A stretch of DNA of 37,969 bases from assembly GCA_016296065.1 (NCBI GenBank), contig JAEDKA010000035.1, forward strand, positions 1-37,969, in the 5' to 3' direction. This document shows, one piece after another, positions 29,586 to 37,412 of this stretch. The notes under the pieces were generated by a model. It did no database searches. It was not told the DNA's origin and saw only the letters and a program-made list of their open reading frames with translations. The translations under genes were made by a program, and so were the position numbers. The first letter of the stretch is position 1, and every line of letters starts with the position of its first letter. This DNA comes from Kiritimatiellia bacterium (lineage in GTDB: Bacteria > Verrucomicrobiota > Kiritimatiellia > RFP12 > UBA1067).

Positions 29586-30737
29586 TCACCATTCGGCGGG
29601 CCGATGGACCTTGAAGCCGGAATTTACCGCCTTGTGCTTCTTGAGGATCTTCTTTCCGCTCTCCGGGTCGATCTGGATCTGCGGCTCGCGCTTCTTGTGC
29701 TTGCGGCCGGTGAACAGGTGCATCACACGCTGCTTGGGCTGCGGGACGGAGGACTTCGACTCATGCGCGGGCTTTCCGTCGCTCTTTGCGTCCGTAGCCG
29801 CAACGGGGGCGGGAATGTCCGCCACGGCAGATGCAGGCTTTTCGGTCGGGGGAAGAAGCTCCATGGAGGAGTTCGTGCCCTTGCGCGGCTTGAAGGCGAC
29901 GCCCTGTTCGATTGCGAGGCACATCGTGCACACGTCCTTCCACGACGAGAGCCTGTAGTCGCGGTTCTTGACGAGCATGGCCTCAAGGAGCTGGCAGAAG
30001 CCTTCGGAGAGGTCCGGGCGGTACACGCGCGGGTCCGGCGCCTGGAAAAGCTCGCTGCAGTGGGCGCGCATCATGTCCTCGGACGTCATGCCGGGGAACA
30101 GCATGCGGCCCGTCGCGAGGTGGTATAGCGACGCGGCGAGCGAGTAGATGTCGACGCGGCAGTCGGGCTCGACGTCTCCGTAGACCTGCTCGGGGGAGAT
30201 GTACGCCGGCGTTCCCATGACGTGCTCTGGAATGTCGCGCATTCCGTCCTTGATGTACTGGAACGTATGGCAGAGCCCGAGGTCGGTGAGCTTGACGACT
30301 CCGTCCGTGTTGATCATGATGTTGTCGGGCTTGATGTCGCAGTGAACGACGCCGAAGTCGTTCCACGCGTAGTCGAGCGCGACGGCGATTGACTCGCAGA
30401 TGAGCAGGCAGTCCGCCTCGCAGAGGTGCTGCTTGCGGTCGAGAAGGGCGCTGAAGTTATAGCCGTCGACGTATTCCATGGTGTAGTACCAGTAGCCGTC
30501 GTGGCAGTTGAGCTCGTAGCTCCTCACGATGCCGATGTGGTGGATGTCGCTCATCGTGCGCGCCTCGGCGCGGAAGAGCTCGATGTCCTCTTCGTTCGCC
30601 GTGAGGTCGCGGTTCATGATCTTGACGGCGACGATCTCGTCGCGCCTTGTGTCATGGGCTTTCCAGACAGAGGACATACCGCCCTCGCCGAGCTTGCCTA
30701 TGAATTCAAGAAATGGTAGCGGTGGAGGCGTGTTCAC
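29586..30737 (-). CDS. Hanks-type serine/threonine protein kinase, soluble
   Basis: The chosen start is a GTG at 30737 with GAAAGGA upstream, giving 383 aa; it overlaps the previous stop as GTGA. A longer ATG start at 30815 would extend deep into the upstream gene and is less likely. Kinase landmarks: GKLGEGGMSSVW (P loop, about 14-25), AVKIM with Lys 39, HCDIKPDN (catalytic Asp 134; the usual HRD Arg is Cys, a non-RD kinase), DLGL in place of DFG (152-154), and GTPAYISPEQ. After the kinase domain (to about 275) comes a Pro/Ala/Lys-rich tail with a basic KHKKREPQIQ stretch. No transmembrane helix or PASTA repeats are seen. It is the last gene of a coupled five-gene operon and abuts the giant exoprotein gene tail to tail. 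Confidence 0.92.
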   Translation of the reverse strand: MNTPPPLPFLEFIGKLGEGGMSSVWKAHDTRRDEIVAVKIMNRDLTANEEDIELFRAEARTMSDIHHIGIVRSYELNCHDGYWYYTMEYVDGYNFSALLDRKQHLCEADCLLICESIAVALDYAWNDFGVVHCDIKPDNIMINTDGVVKLTDLGLCHTFQYIKDGMRDIPEHVMGTPAYISPEQVYGDVEPDCRVDIYSLAASLYHLATGRMLFPGMTSEDMMRAHCSELFQAPDPRVYRPDLSEGFCQLLEAMLVKNRDYRLSSWKDVCTMCLAIEQGVAFKPRKGTNSSMELLPPTEKPASAVADIPAPVAATDAKSDGKPAHESKSSVPQPKQRVMHLFTGRKHKKREPQIQIDPESGKKILKKHKAVNSGFKVHRPAEW

Positions 30738-31537
30738 AGCGATCCTTTCGTCTTGATTCCGAGTCCACTGCACTTTGAGCAGGGATGGGCGCGGCGTCCG
30801 CCGCATTCTGGGCACGGCAGGAACTTCGCACCGCCGCAGATCGGGCAGGGCGATACGTTCACTTTCGTTTCCTTACGGGTGGTGCGGCGCGATCCGCCGC
30901 TGGAGCGGAAGCCGCCCGACGAGCGGATTCCGCCGGATGAGGAGCCGGACTTGGAGACGGAGGATTCCGTCGTCGTCTTGACGACCTGCCATCCGCCCTT
31001 GCAGTCGGTGTTGGTGCAGCGAACTGTTCCGCTGCCGTGGCACTTCTTGCAGGCCTCGATGCCGGTCCAGTTGCATTTTTTGCAGGGATGCCCGAACGCA
31101 TCCTCGACGAGCTTGCGCTGTTCCTTGCTCAGCTCCTTGTACGTCGCGTTGGGGACAAACGCCTCGCCGACGGCGATCTCGCCCTTGCCCTGGTGCTCCG
31201 CGGCGAACTCAGCGCGGTCTGCCGCGACCTGGCGCGAGAGTTCGGCGGGGTTCATGTACGCCTGGAGCCTGCCCTTGCCGTCGCAGAGCGGACACTGCTT
31301 TTTCACCTTGCGGGCCGGACCGATGCGGCCCTTGGACTGTCCGTAGTCCGGCTCCTCCAGGACGAGGTTGCCCTTGCCTTCGCATCCGGGACACTCGTCG
31401 CGCACTACGAGGTCCGGAAGTTCCGGCTTGACGCTTGTCCCCTCGGGTGGCGGTGATATGACGAAGTTGGCGACCTGGTTCCTCGCTTCGAAGAACTGCA
31501 GGAACGACACTGCAAGGACTGCTGCTAGAATGCTCAT
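30734..31537 (-). CDS. Membrane-anchored cysteine-rich protein with DnaJ-like CxxC zinc motifs
   Basis: A 267-aa protein of no named family. The ATG at 31537 overlaps the response-regulator stop (ATGA) and has a GGGGG tract as Shine-Dalgarno; an ATG at 31549 is an alternative. The N terminus MSILAAVLAVSFLQFF is a short hydrophobic anchor or uncleaved signal. Seven CxxC pairs follow, several in the CxxCxGxG form of DnaJ zinc fingers: CPGCEGKG, CPLCDGKG, CKKCNWTG, CKKCHGSG, CPICGG, CPECGG and CSKCSGLG. A Ser/Gly/Arg-rich linker separates the last group. There is no J domain, so it is not DnaJ. It is encoded between a response regulator and a Ser/Thr kinase, so a structural or sensing role in that pathway is inferred. 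The Ser/Thr-rich linker (SSGGIRSSGGFRSSGG) would suit phosphorylation by the adjacent kinase, but this is untested. Confidence 0.82.
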   Translation of the reverse strand: MSILAAVLAVSFLQFFEARNQVANFVISPPPEGTSVKPELPDLVVRDECPGCEGKGNLVLEEPDYGQSKGRIGPARKVKKQCPLCDGKGRLQAYMNPAELSRQVAADRAEFAAEHQGKGEIAVGEAFVPNATYKELSKEQRKLVEDAFGHPCKKCNWTGIEACKKCHGSGTVRCTNTDCKGGWQVVKTTTESSVSKSGSSSGGIRSSGGFRSSGGSRRTTRKETKVNVSPCPICGGAKFLPCPECGGRRAHPCSKCSGLGIKTKGSL

Positions 31538-32880
31538 TTCATCCCCCATTCATTGAGTTTTCTGTGTAGTGTTCTGCGTGAAATCCCGAGAGTCTCGGCG
31601 GCTTTTGTCTTGTTTCCGCCGCTTGCCTCGAGAACCGAAAGTATCTTCGCCTTTTCCGTCTCCTCGAGCGTGCGTGCGGAGGAGGCCGCCGCAGGCGAGG
31701 CAGGCGGCTGGAGTATCTCTGCGGGAACGTCGGCGAGCGTGAGCTTGCCGCCGGACGAAAGGACGCACATCTTCTCCACGACGTTCCTGAGCTGGCGCAC
31801 GTTGCCGGGCCACGGATAGTCCTCCAGCGCCTTTATTGCGTCGGCGTCGATTCCGGTAGTTTCGCTGCCGTTCTTCTCGGAGAACTCCTTCATGAACCTC
31901 TCGACGAGAAGGGGAATGTCCTCCTTGTGGTCCTTCAGCGCCGGAGTCTTGAGGTCGATAACGTTGAGCCGGTAGTAGAGATCCTCCCTGAACGACCCAT
32001 CGGCTACCATCTTCGCGAGATTGCGGTTGGTCGCCGCGACTAGGCGAAAGTCCACCGGACGCTCCACGGCGTCTCCGAGGCGACGCACCTTGCGCGACTC
32101 GAGCGTGCGCAGAAGGGCGATCTGCGTCGCCATGTCGATTTCGCCGATCTCGTCGAGGAAGAGCGTTCCGCCGTCCGCCGCCTCGAAGCATCCGGCCTTG
32201 CCTTCCTTCAGCGCGCCGGTGAAGGTTCCGGCGACATAGCCGAACAGCTCGGACTTCAGCAGCTCGCCCTCGAAGGCGGAGCATTCGAGCGCGATGAAGG
32301 GACCAGCCGCCCGCTTCGAAAGATTGTGTATCGCCCGCGCTGCGAGCTCCTTGCCGGATCCGCTCGGGCCTTCTATCAGCACAGTCGCGTTTGTCGGCGC
32401 GACCTTGCGTATCATCTCGTAGACCTTCTGCATCGCGGGCGAGGAGCCCGTGAAGCTCTCGAGTTCGCCTTTGAAATCGCCGGCTGTCGGGGCGGTAGCC
32501 CGGGCAGGGCCTGCGGACTTGATGGCGTTCGCCACGCGTTGCTCGAGCTGGGCGAGGTCCGTAATCGGCTTCGTCATGAAGTCGTCCGCTCCGTCCTTCA
32601 TCGCCTCCACGGCGAGATCAACGGTTCCGTATGCGGTTAGAAGCATACACGCGAGCGACGGATTGACCTTCTTCGCCTTCTTCACCAGCTCAACGCCGCT
32701 TTCGCCCGGCATGCGCACGTCGGATATCAGCAGCGCGAGTTCCGGCGTCGCCTCGATGACGGCTAGCGCCTGCTCGGCGTCCGGAGCCGTCATGCAGTCG
32801 TACGTCGCGCCCAAGGCGCGCGCCATGACATCGCGCGTCGGCTTCTCGTCGTCGACTATGAGTATCTTGCGCTTCGTCAT
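31534..32880 (-). CDS. NtrC-type sigma-54-dependent response regulator
   Basis: The 448-aa regulator starts at the ATG 32880 (AAGGA seven bases upstream). The receiver domain (about 1-120) has phospho-acceptor Asp 54 in LLISDVRMPG and Lys in MTKP. The AAA+ domain has Walker A GPSGSGKE (171-178), Walker B LFLDEIGEID and a sigma-54-contact loop reading GTFTGA (218-223) instead of the consensus GAFTGA. A Pro/Ala-rich linker precedes a Fis-type helix-turn-helix (GGNKTKAAETLGISRRTLHR). It would activate sigma-54 promoters when phosphorylated, presumably by the histidine kinase directly upstream; the two genes overlap by ATGA. No sigma-54 (-24/-12) promoter was recognised in the window, so its targets are unknown. 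Confidence 0.94.
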   Translation of the reverse strand: MTKRKILIVDDEKPTRDVMARALGATYDCMTAPDAEQALAVIEATPELALLISDVRMPGESGVELVKKAKKVNPSLACMLLTAYGTVDLAVEAMKDGADDFMTKPITDLAQLEQRVANAIKSAGPARATAPTAGDFKGELESFTGSSPAMQKVYEMIRKVAPTNATVLIEGPSGSGKELAARAIHNLSKRAAGPFIALECSAFEGELLKSELFGYVAGTFTGALKEGKAGCFEAADGGTLFLDEIGEIDMATQIALLRTLESRKVRRLGDAVERPVDFRLVAATNRNLAKMVADGSFREDLYYRLNVIDLKTPALKDHKEDIPLLVERFMKEFSEKNGSETTGIDADAIKALEDYPWPGNVRQLRNVVEKMCVLSSGGKLTLADVPAEILQPPASPAAASSARTLEETEKAKILSVLEASGGNKTKAAETLGISRRTLHRKLNEWGMK

Positions 32881-33932
32881 TTCAAGGTCCTTATTCTCCG
32901 CTCGAGTCGCGGAATCCTCACCGTGAAAGTTGTCCCCTCGCCGGGCGAGGACTCCGCGGCGATGGTGCCGCCATGCGCGCGCACGATGCGGTCCGTCACC
33001 ATCAGCCCCAGACCGGTTCCCTTGGCCTTCGTCGTCCGATAGGGTTCGAAGAGGTGGGCGAGCTGTTCGGAATTCATTCCGGCGCCGTTGTCGCAGAACG
33101 CCACCGTCACATCGTCGTCGTCCGAGCCGATCGCGATCTCGATGCGTCCGCCGTCCTTCATCGCCTCGAGCGCGTTCTTGAGGAGGTTGAAGTAGACCTG
33201 TTCCATCTGGTCCGGATCGAGCGCCACGGCGGGAAGGGCGGACGGAATGTCGAGCGTCACCGTGATGCGGCGTTCCTCGAACTGGTGCTTGAGCGTCGCG
33301 AGGCAGGACTTCAGCGGATCCGCCACCGAGCCCGGCCTCAGGTTCGGCTTCTGCGGCCTCAGCGCCTGCAGGAAGCCGCGGATGATTCCGTCCAGCCTCG
33401 CCACCTGGGCAAGGCACTCCGCTATCGACGGATCGTCCTTGTAGGAGCGCTGGAGGAGCTGGAGGTTCAGCGAAAGGGCGTTCAGCGGATTGCCGATCTC
33501 GTGCGCAACGCCGGCCGCGAGGTCCATGACGGCGCGCGACGCGCCGGCGCGAAGCTCCTCCTCGGTGCGGGCCTTTTCCGCAGTTATGTCGCGCACATAG
33601 ACTATCGTCTCGTCCTCGAAGGGGATGGTCTGGATTTCAAGTGACCGCTTTTCTGGATACGTCACCGTGATTTCGCGCTTCGACGACTTGCCGAGCGGAA
33701 GACCGAGCGTCGGCAGCATCTCCTCCGGCGCGAGGCCGAGAAGTTCGCGCGCCGCCGGATTGCTCTGCACGACCTGTCCGTCCTGGTCGATTCTTACGAG
33801 TCCTTCCTTGAGCGCGCTGAAGAGCGTTTCGGAGCGTTCGAGCGCATCGGCAACATGTCCGAACTGCTCCCTGAGCCGTTCGGCGTCCATCTTGCCGATG
33901 TGCTTTCGCACGCCTTTGAAGAACTCTTTCAT
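32877..33932 (-). CDS. Soluble PAS-domain sensor histidine kinase (NtrB-like)
   Basis: A 351-aa kinase with no transmembrane segment, so it is probably cytoplasmic. After an N-terminal helical part comes a PAS domain (about 35-120, ALKEGLVRIDQDGQVVQSNP). The HisKA H-box is AAGVAHEIGNPLNAL with His 144. The ATPase domain has N box NLLKNALEAM, G1 DNGAGM and G2 GTGLGL. The architecture matches NtrB/AtoS-type partners of NtrC regulators, and it lies immediately upstream of one. The ATG at 33932 overlaps the stop of the paaK-like gene (ATGA), and its own stop overlaps the response regulator start (ATGA). The signal it senses is not apparent; the coupled CoA ligase suggests an aromatic-acid or acyl-CoA cue, which is inference. 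Confidence 0.94.
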   Translation of the reverse strand: MKEFFKGVRKHIGKMDAERLREQFGHVADALERSETLFSALKEGLVRIDQDGQVVQSNPAARELLGLAPEEMLPTLGLPLGKSSKREITVTYPEKRSLEIQTIPFEDETIVYVRDITAEKARTEEELRAGASRAVMDLAAGVAHEIGNPLNALSLNLQLLQRSYKDDPSIAECLAQVARLDGIIRGFLQALRPQKPNLRPGSVADPLKSCLATLKHQFEERRITVTLDIPSALPAVALDPDQMEQVYFNLLKNALEAMKDGGRIEIAIGSDDDDVTVAFCDNGAGMNSEQLAHLFEPYRTTKAKGTGLGLMVTDRIVRAHGGTIAAESSPGEGTTFTVRIPRLERRIRTLK

Positions 33933-35230
33933 TTCTTCCTGTTGTCGACTACGCGCTTGATCTTGCCCTCGCTGCGCGGAAGCGTCCCGGGAGCGACGAG
34001 CGTGATTTTCGGACTCAGCCCCACGATTTCCTTGATCGACGCGGCGACGCGCTTCCTGATCGCCTCCATTGCGGAGATCGTGTCGGAGAACGCCTCGGCC
34101 GTGACCTCGACCTTGATCTCGAAGCGGTCCATCGTGTCGGTGGACGAAAGCTCGATCATGTAGTGAGGCGCGACTTCGGGCACCTTCATGAGGCACGCCT
34201 CGATCTGGCTCGGGAACACGTTGACGCCGTGGATGATGAGCATGTCGTCGCTTCTCGCATGGACGCGGTCCATGACGCGCATGGTGCGTCCGCACTTGCA
34301 CGTCCCTGTCTGCAGACGGGAAAGGTCGCGCGTTCTGTAGCGCACCATCGGCGTTCCGCGGCGGTCGAGCGTCGTGAAGACGAGTTCGCCTTCCTCGCCG
34401 TCGGGCAGGACCTCGAGCGTGTCTGGGTCGATGATCTCCGGATAGAAATGGTCCTCCCAGACGTGGAGTCCGTGGCAGTAGGGGCAGTTGCCCGCTACGC
34501 CCGGACCTGCGATCTCGGTGAGTCCGTAGATGTCGTGCGCTGTGATGCCGGAGATCGCCTCGATTCTCTGGCGTATCTCGTCCGTCCACGGCTCCGCGCC
34601 GAAGACGCCGTGCTTGAGCTTCGTGTCGCGCCGGAAGTCAACGCCCATCTTCTCCGCGACGGTCGCGAGGTGGAGGAAGTAGCTCGGGGTGCAGCAGATG
34701 ACCGTCACGCCCAGGTCGCGCATGAGCATGATCTGCTTCTCGGTGTTGCCGGCGCTCGTGGGGAGCACCGCGCACCCGAGGCCCTCAGCGCCGTAGTGCG
34801 CGCCGAGTCCGCCGGTGAAGAGTCCGTATCCGTACGAGACCTGCACCACGTCGTCCTTGGTGATGCCGTACATCGCCATGCAGCGCATCACGCCGTCCGT
34901 CCAGATCTTCACGTCCTCGGCCGTCTGCGGAATGCAGATCGGCTTGCCGGTCGTGCCGGAAGAGCAGTGGAAGCGGTTGATCTCCGACATCGGCGCGGCG
35001 GTGAGTCCGAGCGGATATTCGTCGCGAAGATCGGTCTTCTTCATGAAGGGGAACTTGCCGAGGTCGGCGAGAGTGACGAGGTCGCGCGGCTTGACACCTT
35101 TTTCGTCGCAGCGACGGCGGAAAAGCGCTACGTGTTCATATTCGTACGGAATCAGCTCCTGCAGCTTCGAAAGCTGCAGTTTTCTGAGTTCCTCGACAGG
35201 CATGTAGTCAGGTTTTGAAATCGGATTCAT
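33929..35230 (-). CDS. Phenylacetate-CoA ligase (PaaK family)
   Basis: This AMP-forming ligase activates phenylacetate or a related aryl acid to its CoA thioester. The 433-aa length is that of the family. The P-loop-like SSGTTGKP lies at 90-97, the YGLTEIAGPG adenylation motif is in the middle, and the C-terminal AMP-binding domain includes YRTRDLSRL and MLIIHGVNVFPSQIE. The last residues, EGKIKRVVDNRKK, contain the conserved lysine region. In anaerobes such enzymes often act on aryl acids from amino-acid fermentation. No ring-cleavage paa genes or ior genes are adjacent. It is first in the minus-strand operon, with an extended -10 promoter about 35 bases upstream. GGGGAT precedes the ATG. 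Confidence 0.93.
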   Translation of the reverse strand: MNPISKPDYMPVEELRKLQLSKLQELIPYEYEHVALFRRRCDEKGVKPRDLVTLADLGKFPFMKKTDLRDEYPLGLTAAPMSEINRFHCSSGTTGKPICIPQTAEDVKIWTDGVMRCMAMYGITKDDVVQVSYGYGLFTGGLGAHYGAEGLGCAVLPTSAGNTEKQIMLMRDLGVTVICCTPSYFLHLATVAEKMGVDFRRDTKLKHGVFGAEPWTDEIRQRIEAISGITAHDIYGLTEIAGPGVAGNCPYCHGLHVWEDHFYPEIIDPDTLEVLPDGEEGELVFTTLDRRGTPMVRYRTRDLSRLQTGTCKCGRTMRVMDRVHARSDDMLIIHGVNVFPSQIEACLMKVPEVAPHYMIELSSTDTMDRFEIKVEVTAEAFSDTISAMEAIRKRVAASIKEIVGLSPKITLVAPGTLPRSEGKIKRVVDNRKK

Positions 35231-35265
35231 TGACGTATCCCCATTGTGGATGCTTTTAACTATAT

Positions 35266-35278
35266 ATTATACCAAATT
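35266..35278 (-). promoter_or_regulatory. Extended -10 promoter of the paaK-kinase operon
   Basis: On the minus strand, AATTTGGTATAATATATA contains TGG-TATAAT (TATAAT 35271-35266), close to the plsY and tRNA promoters. No good -35 is visible. The leader is about 29 nt. Confidence 0.6.
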
Positions 35279-35380
35279 AATCGCCCGCGTGGGGGCGGTG
35301 CGTTAACGCAAGGTTTACAAATGATCCGCCCGCCCGGCAGACGCATAAGTCGAATGGCGTTTCCGAAAGACATCCCCCTG

Positions 35381-35490
35381 GTAAAACGCGCATCCTGCGC
35401 GTTTCCGAAAGACACCCCCTCTGGTAAAACGCGCATCCTGCGCGTTTCCGAAAGACACCCCCTGGTAAAACGCGCATCCTGCGCGTTTCC
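35381..35490. repeat. Three tandem hairpin repeats upstream of the operon
   Basis: Three copies begin at 35384, 35427 and 35468. Each stem pairs AAACGCGC with GCGCGTTT around an ATCCT loop. They are joined by TCCGAAAGACACCCCCTGGT-type linkers, with periods of 43 and 41 bp. A partial copy (GGCGTTTCCGAAAGACATC) lies just before. The same hairpin occurs five more times between 36.8 and 37.4 kb. Confidence 0.85.
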
Positions 35491-35546
35491 GGGGTGCAAA
35501 GAGATATTTATTCAGAGACAACAGTCGCTGTATTGCCTCTGCTGGG

Positions 35547-35969
35547 GTGTTTGGCGCTACGCGCGACCACGAACCACGGCGGCTTGCCGAGTGGTGCGAC
35601 CTTCGCCGCGCGCCTCCGCGAACTTTCTGACTTCGGCTCTCGGCAAGCCCCGTGGCACGAAAGCCCGCCTTCGCGGTGCACGAAAACGCCCACTACGTGG
35701 GCTTCACCAAAGGGGGGAGTGCACCTTTTCGTGTCTTTTCGTGTCCTGCGTAGGCAGGTTTTCGTGACGCGGTGCAACTGGCGCTGACCGAAGGTCGAGA
35801 CGACGCGTGGACGACGGGCGAAGGTCGCATGGGCAGAGCTGTCCCCATTAAATAAAACCGACGGAACCTCCGAGCGACCTTCAAGCCCCGGCGGCGACGC
35901 GTCGTCTCAAGCGGCGAGGCCGCGCGTCAGATGCACTGCGCTTCGTGGTCGCGCGTCAGCGCCAAACAC
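35547..35969. repeat. Structured element bounded by 27-28 bp inverted repeats
   Basis: The ends 35547-35573 and 35942-35969 are inverted copies differing by one inserted base (each carries GTGTTTGGCGCT and GCGCGACCACGAA). Nested inside are inverted pairs 35574-35591 with 35639-35655; a hairpin GCCCAC-TAC-GTGGGC (35688-35702); CCTGC-GTAG-GCAGG (35745-35758); and the GAGACGACGCGT / ACGCGTCGTCTC pair near 35797 and 35897. No transposase or convincing reading frame is inside, and no target duplication is obvious. It could be a MITE-like element or a structured RNA locus. It accounts for most of the 35.3-36.2 kb gene gap; the rest is unassigned. Confidence 0.6.
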
Positions 35970-36169
35970 ACATATACTCCAATATATGCGCAATGCGCAA
36001 ATCCTGGCAATTTGCCACGCTCTCGCATAAATCTCTCGGTGCACCCGCGTTCCCGAAAGCCTCCCTCCCGCCCTTGACAGCCGTTAACTAATAGGTCAAA
36101 ATATCCACCATAAATGTTGATGCACCATGCACCGGCATTCCCTATATAAGCCCTTGAGGGCGAAAGTGA

Positions 36170-36187
36170 AGTATTCGGCTGCATACT
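36170..36187. promoter_or_regulatory. Possible operator upstream of the XRE gene
   Basis: AGTAT and ATACT form an inverted pair separated by eight bases, 79 bp before the chosen ATG. Such spaced short half-sites are typical of XRE operators. A GCCC-TTGA-GGGC mini-hairpin lies just upstream. The evidence is thin. Confidence 0.2.
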
Positions 36188-36265
36188 CCACGGGGCGAGA
36201 GCGTATCGCCAAGAGCCATGATAGGCGGGTTAGGCAGTTGCGCGCGGAACGGCTGGACAGCGGAA

Positions 36266-36601
36266 ATGGAAGGGCTTGACAGAGTCGGATCGGCGTTCCT
36301 GCGTCGCATTCTGCTGCGCATGAAGGAGCTGGGCATGTCGCAGACGGAACTTGCGAAGCGGATGCACGTGTCGCGTCCGTACATCACGAAAGTGCTGCAT
36401 CAGGACGTGAACTTCTCCTTCCGCACGGCCGCCCGGCTGGCGTCCGCGCTAAGGATGGATTTCTTCCCCGACCTGCGCGAGCGGGAGGAGCGAAATTTTT
36501 TTGACGGTGAAGATAACCAAAGAGTTAATAATGCCCACGCGGCAGGCGCGGACGCGAACCTCGCCGATGGCGCTCCCGGGCGATGCGAACTGCTTGCCTA
36601 A
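36266..36601 (+). CDS. Small XRE-type helix-turn-helix regulator
   Basis: A 111-aa protein. The helix-turn-helix is clear: MSQTELAKRMHVSRPYITKV (about 24-43) followed by FRTAARLASALRMDFFPDL. This is the compact Cro/C1 type found in antitoxins and stand-alone repressors. The ATG at 36266 (MEGLDRVG) gives the usual family N terminus; an ATG at 36218 would add 16 atypical residues. The tail after about residue 75 (ERNFFDGEDNQRVNNAHAAG) is low-complexity and not conserved-looking. No toxin partner is visible on either side: upstream is an inverted-repeat element and downstream is repeat DNA. Function is unknown beyond DNA binding. Confidence 0.78.
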   Translation: MEGLDRVGSAFLRRILLRMKELGMSQTELAKRMHVSRPYITKVLHQDVNFSFRTAARLASALRMDFFPDLREREERNFFDGEDNQRVNNAHAAGADANLADGAPGRCELLA

Positions 36602-36610
36602 GCCGCTGAG

Positions 36611-37412
36611 AATTGTTTGATTGTTTGATTGTTTGATTGTCGGATTGATAGGCTAGTGTCGTGGTTGTTTTAGACAGAATTAACAGAATTTACAGAATTA
36701 AGAAGTGGCTTGTAGCGAATGACATGGAGACGCGGCTTCCAGCCGCGTCAGCAAAGTGAACCACGGAATACACAGAAAACCCGAGAAAGCCGCCTCTGGT
36801 AAAACGCGCATCCTGCGCGTTTCCACCCACAACGCAATGGATAGCCACCCCTGGTAAAACGCGCATCCTGCGCGTTTGAAGCAGTTATTCAGCTGTGTAG
36901 AGCGTGGAGGAATTGTTTGATTGACGGATTGATGGATTGACGGATTGATAGGCTGGTGTCGCGTTTGTTTTAGACAGAATTAACAGAATTTACAGAATTA
37001 AGAAGTTGCCGAGCAGATTGACATGGAGACGCGGCTTCCAGCCGCGTCAAAAGAGTGAACCACGAAATACACAGAAAACCCGAGAAAGCCTCCCCTGGTA
37101 AAACGCGCATCCTGCGCGTTCCCAACCGCTGAGCAATGGGTAGCCGCCCCTGGTAAAACGCGGATCCTGCGCGTTTGAAGCAGTTATTCAGCTGTGTAGA
37201 GTGTGGAGGAATTGTTTGATTGTTCGAGTGATGGATTGGTATGCTGGTGCCGTGGTTGTTTTAGACAGAATTAACAGAATTGACAGAATTAAGAAGTGGC
37301 TTGTAGCGAATGACATGGAGACGCGGCTTCCAGCCGCGTCAAAAGAGTGAACCACGAAATACACAGAAAACCCGAGAACGTCGCCCTGGTAAAACGCGCA
37401 TCTTGCGCGTTT
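36611..37412. repeat. Three-unit 300-bp tandem repeat array with hairpins
   Basis: Units start at 36611, 36911 and 37210, so the periods are 300 and 299 bp. Each unit has, in order: ATTGTTTG-type short repeats; a block of three ACAGAATTA words; a perfect hairpin (GACGCGGCT/AGCCGCGTC around TCC, starting at 36729, 37028 and 37320); a CACAGAAAACCCGAGAA block; and one or two AAACGCGC/GCGCGTTT hairpins (36802, 36857, 37101, 37156, 37392). Unit 3 loses its second hairpin. Base composition is much more AT-rich than the genes. No reading frame is shared by the units, and they are not CRISPR repeats. Function is unknown. Confidence 0.8.

Noticed and set aside
30738..30815. Upstream ATG start for the Ser/Thr kinase
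   Set aside because: It would overlap the preceding gene by about 80 nt. The GTG at 30737 has a good Shine-Dalgarno and fits the 4-nt overlap pattern of the operon.
30734..31537. DnaJ chaperone
   Set aside because: Only the zinc-knuckle CxxCxGxG pattern is shared. There is no J domain with HPD, and the N terminus is a hydrophobic anchor.
35508..35777. Small minus-strand protein within the inverted-repeat element
   Set aside because: The frame lies on nested hairpins and shows no Shine-Dalgarno or domain. Such frames over repeats are usually spurious.
36611..37412. CRISPR or integron cassette array
   Set aside because: The unit length is 300 bp with nearly identical content, with no spacers, no cassette genes, no integrase and no attC core sites that I can see.
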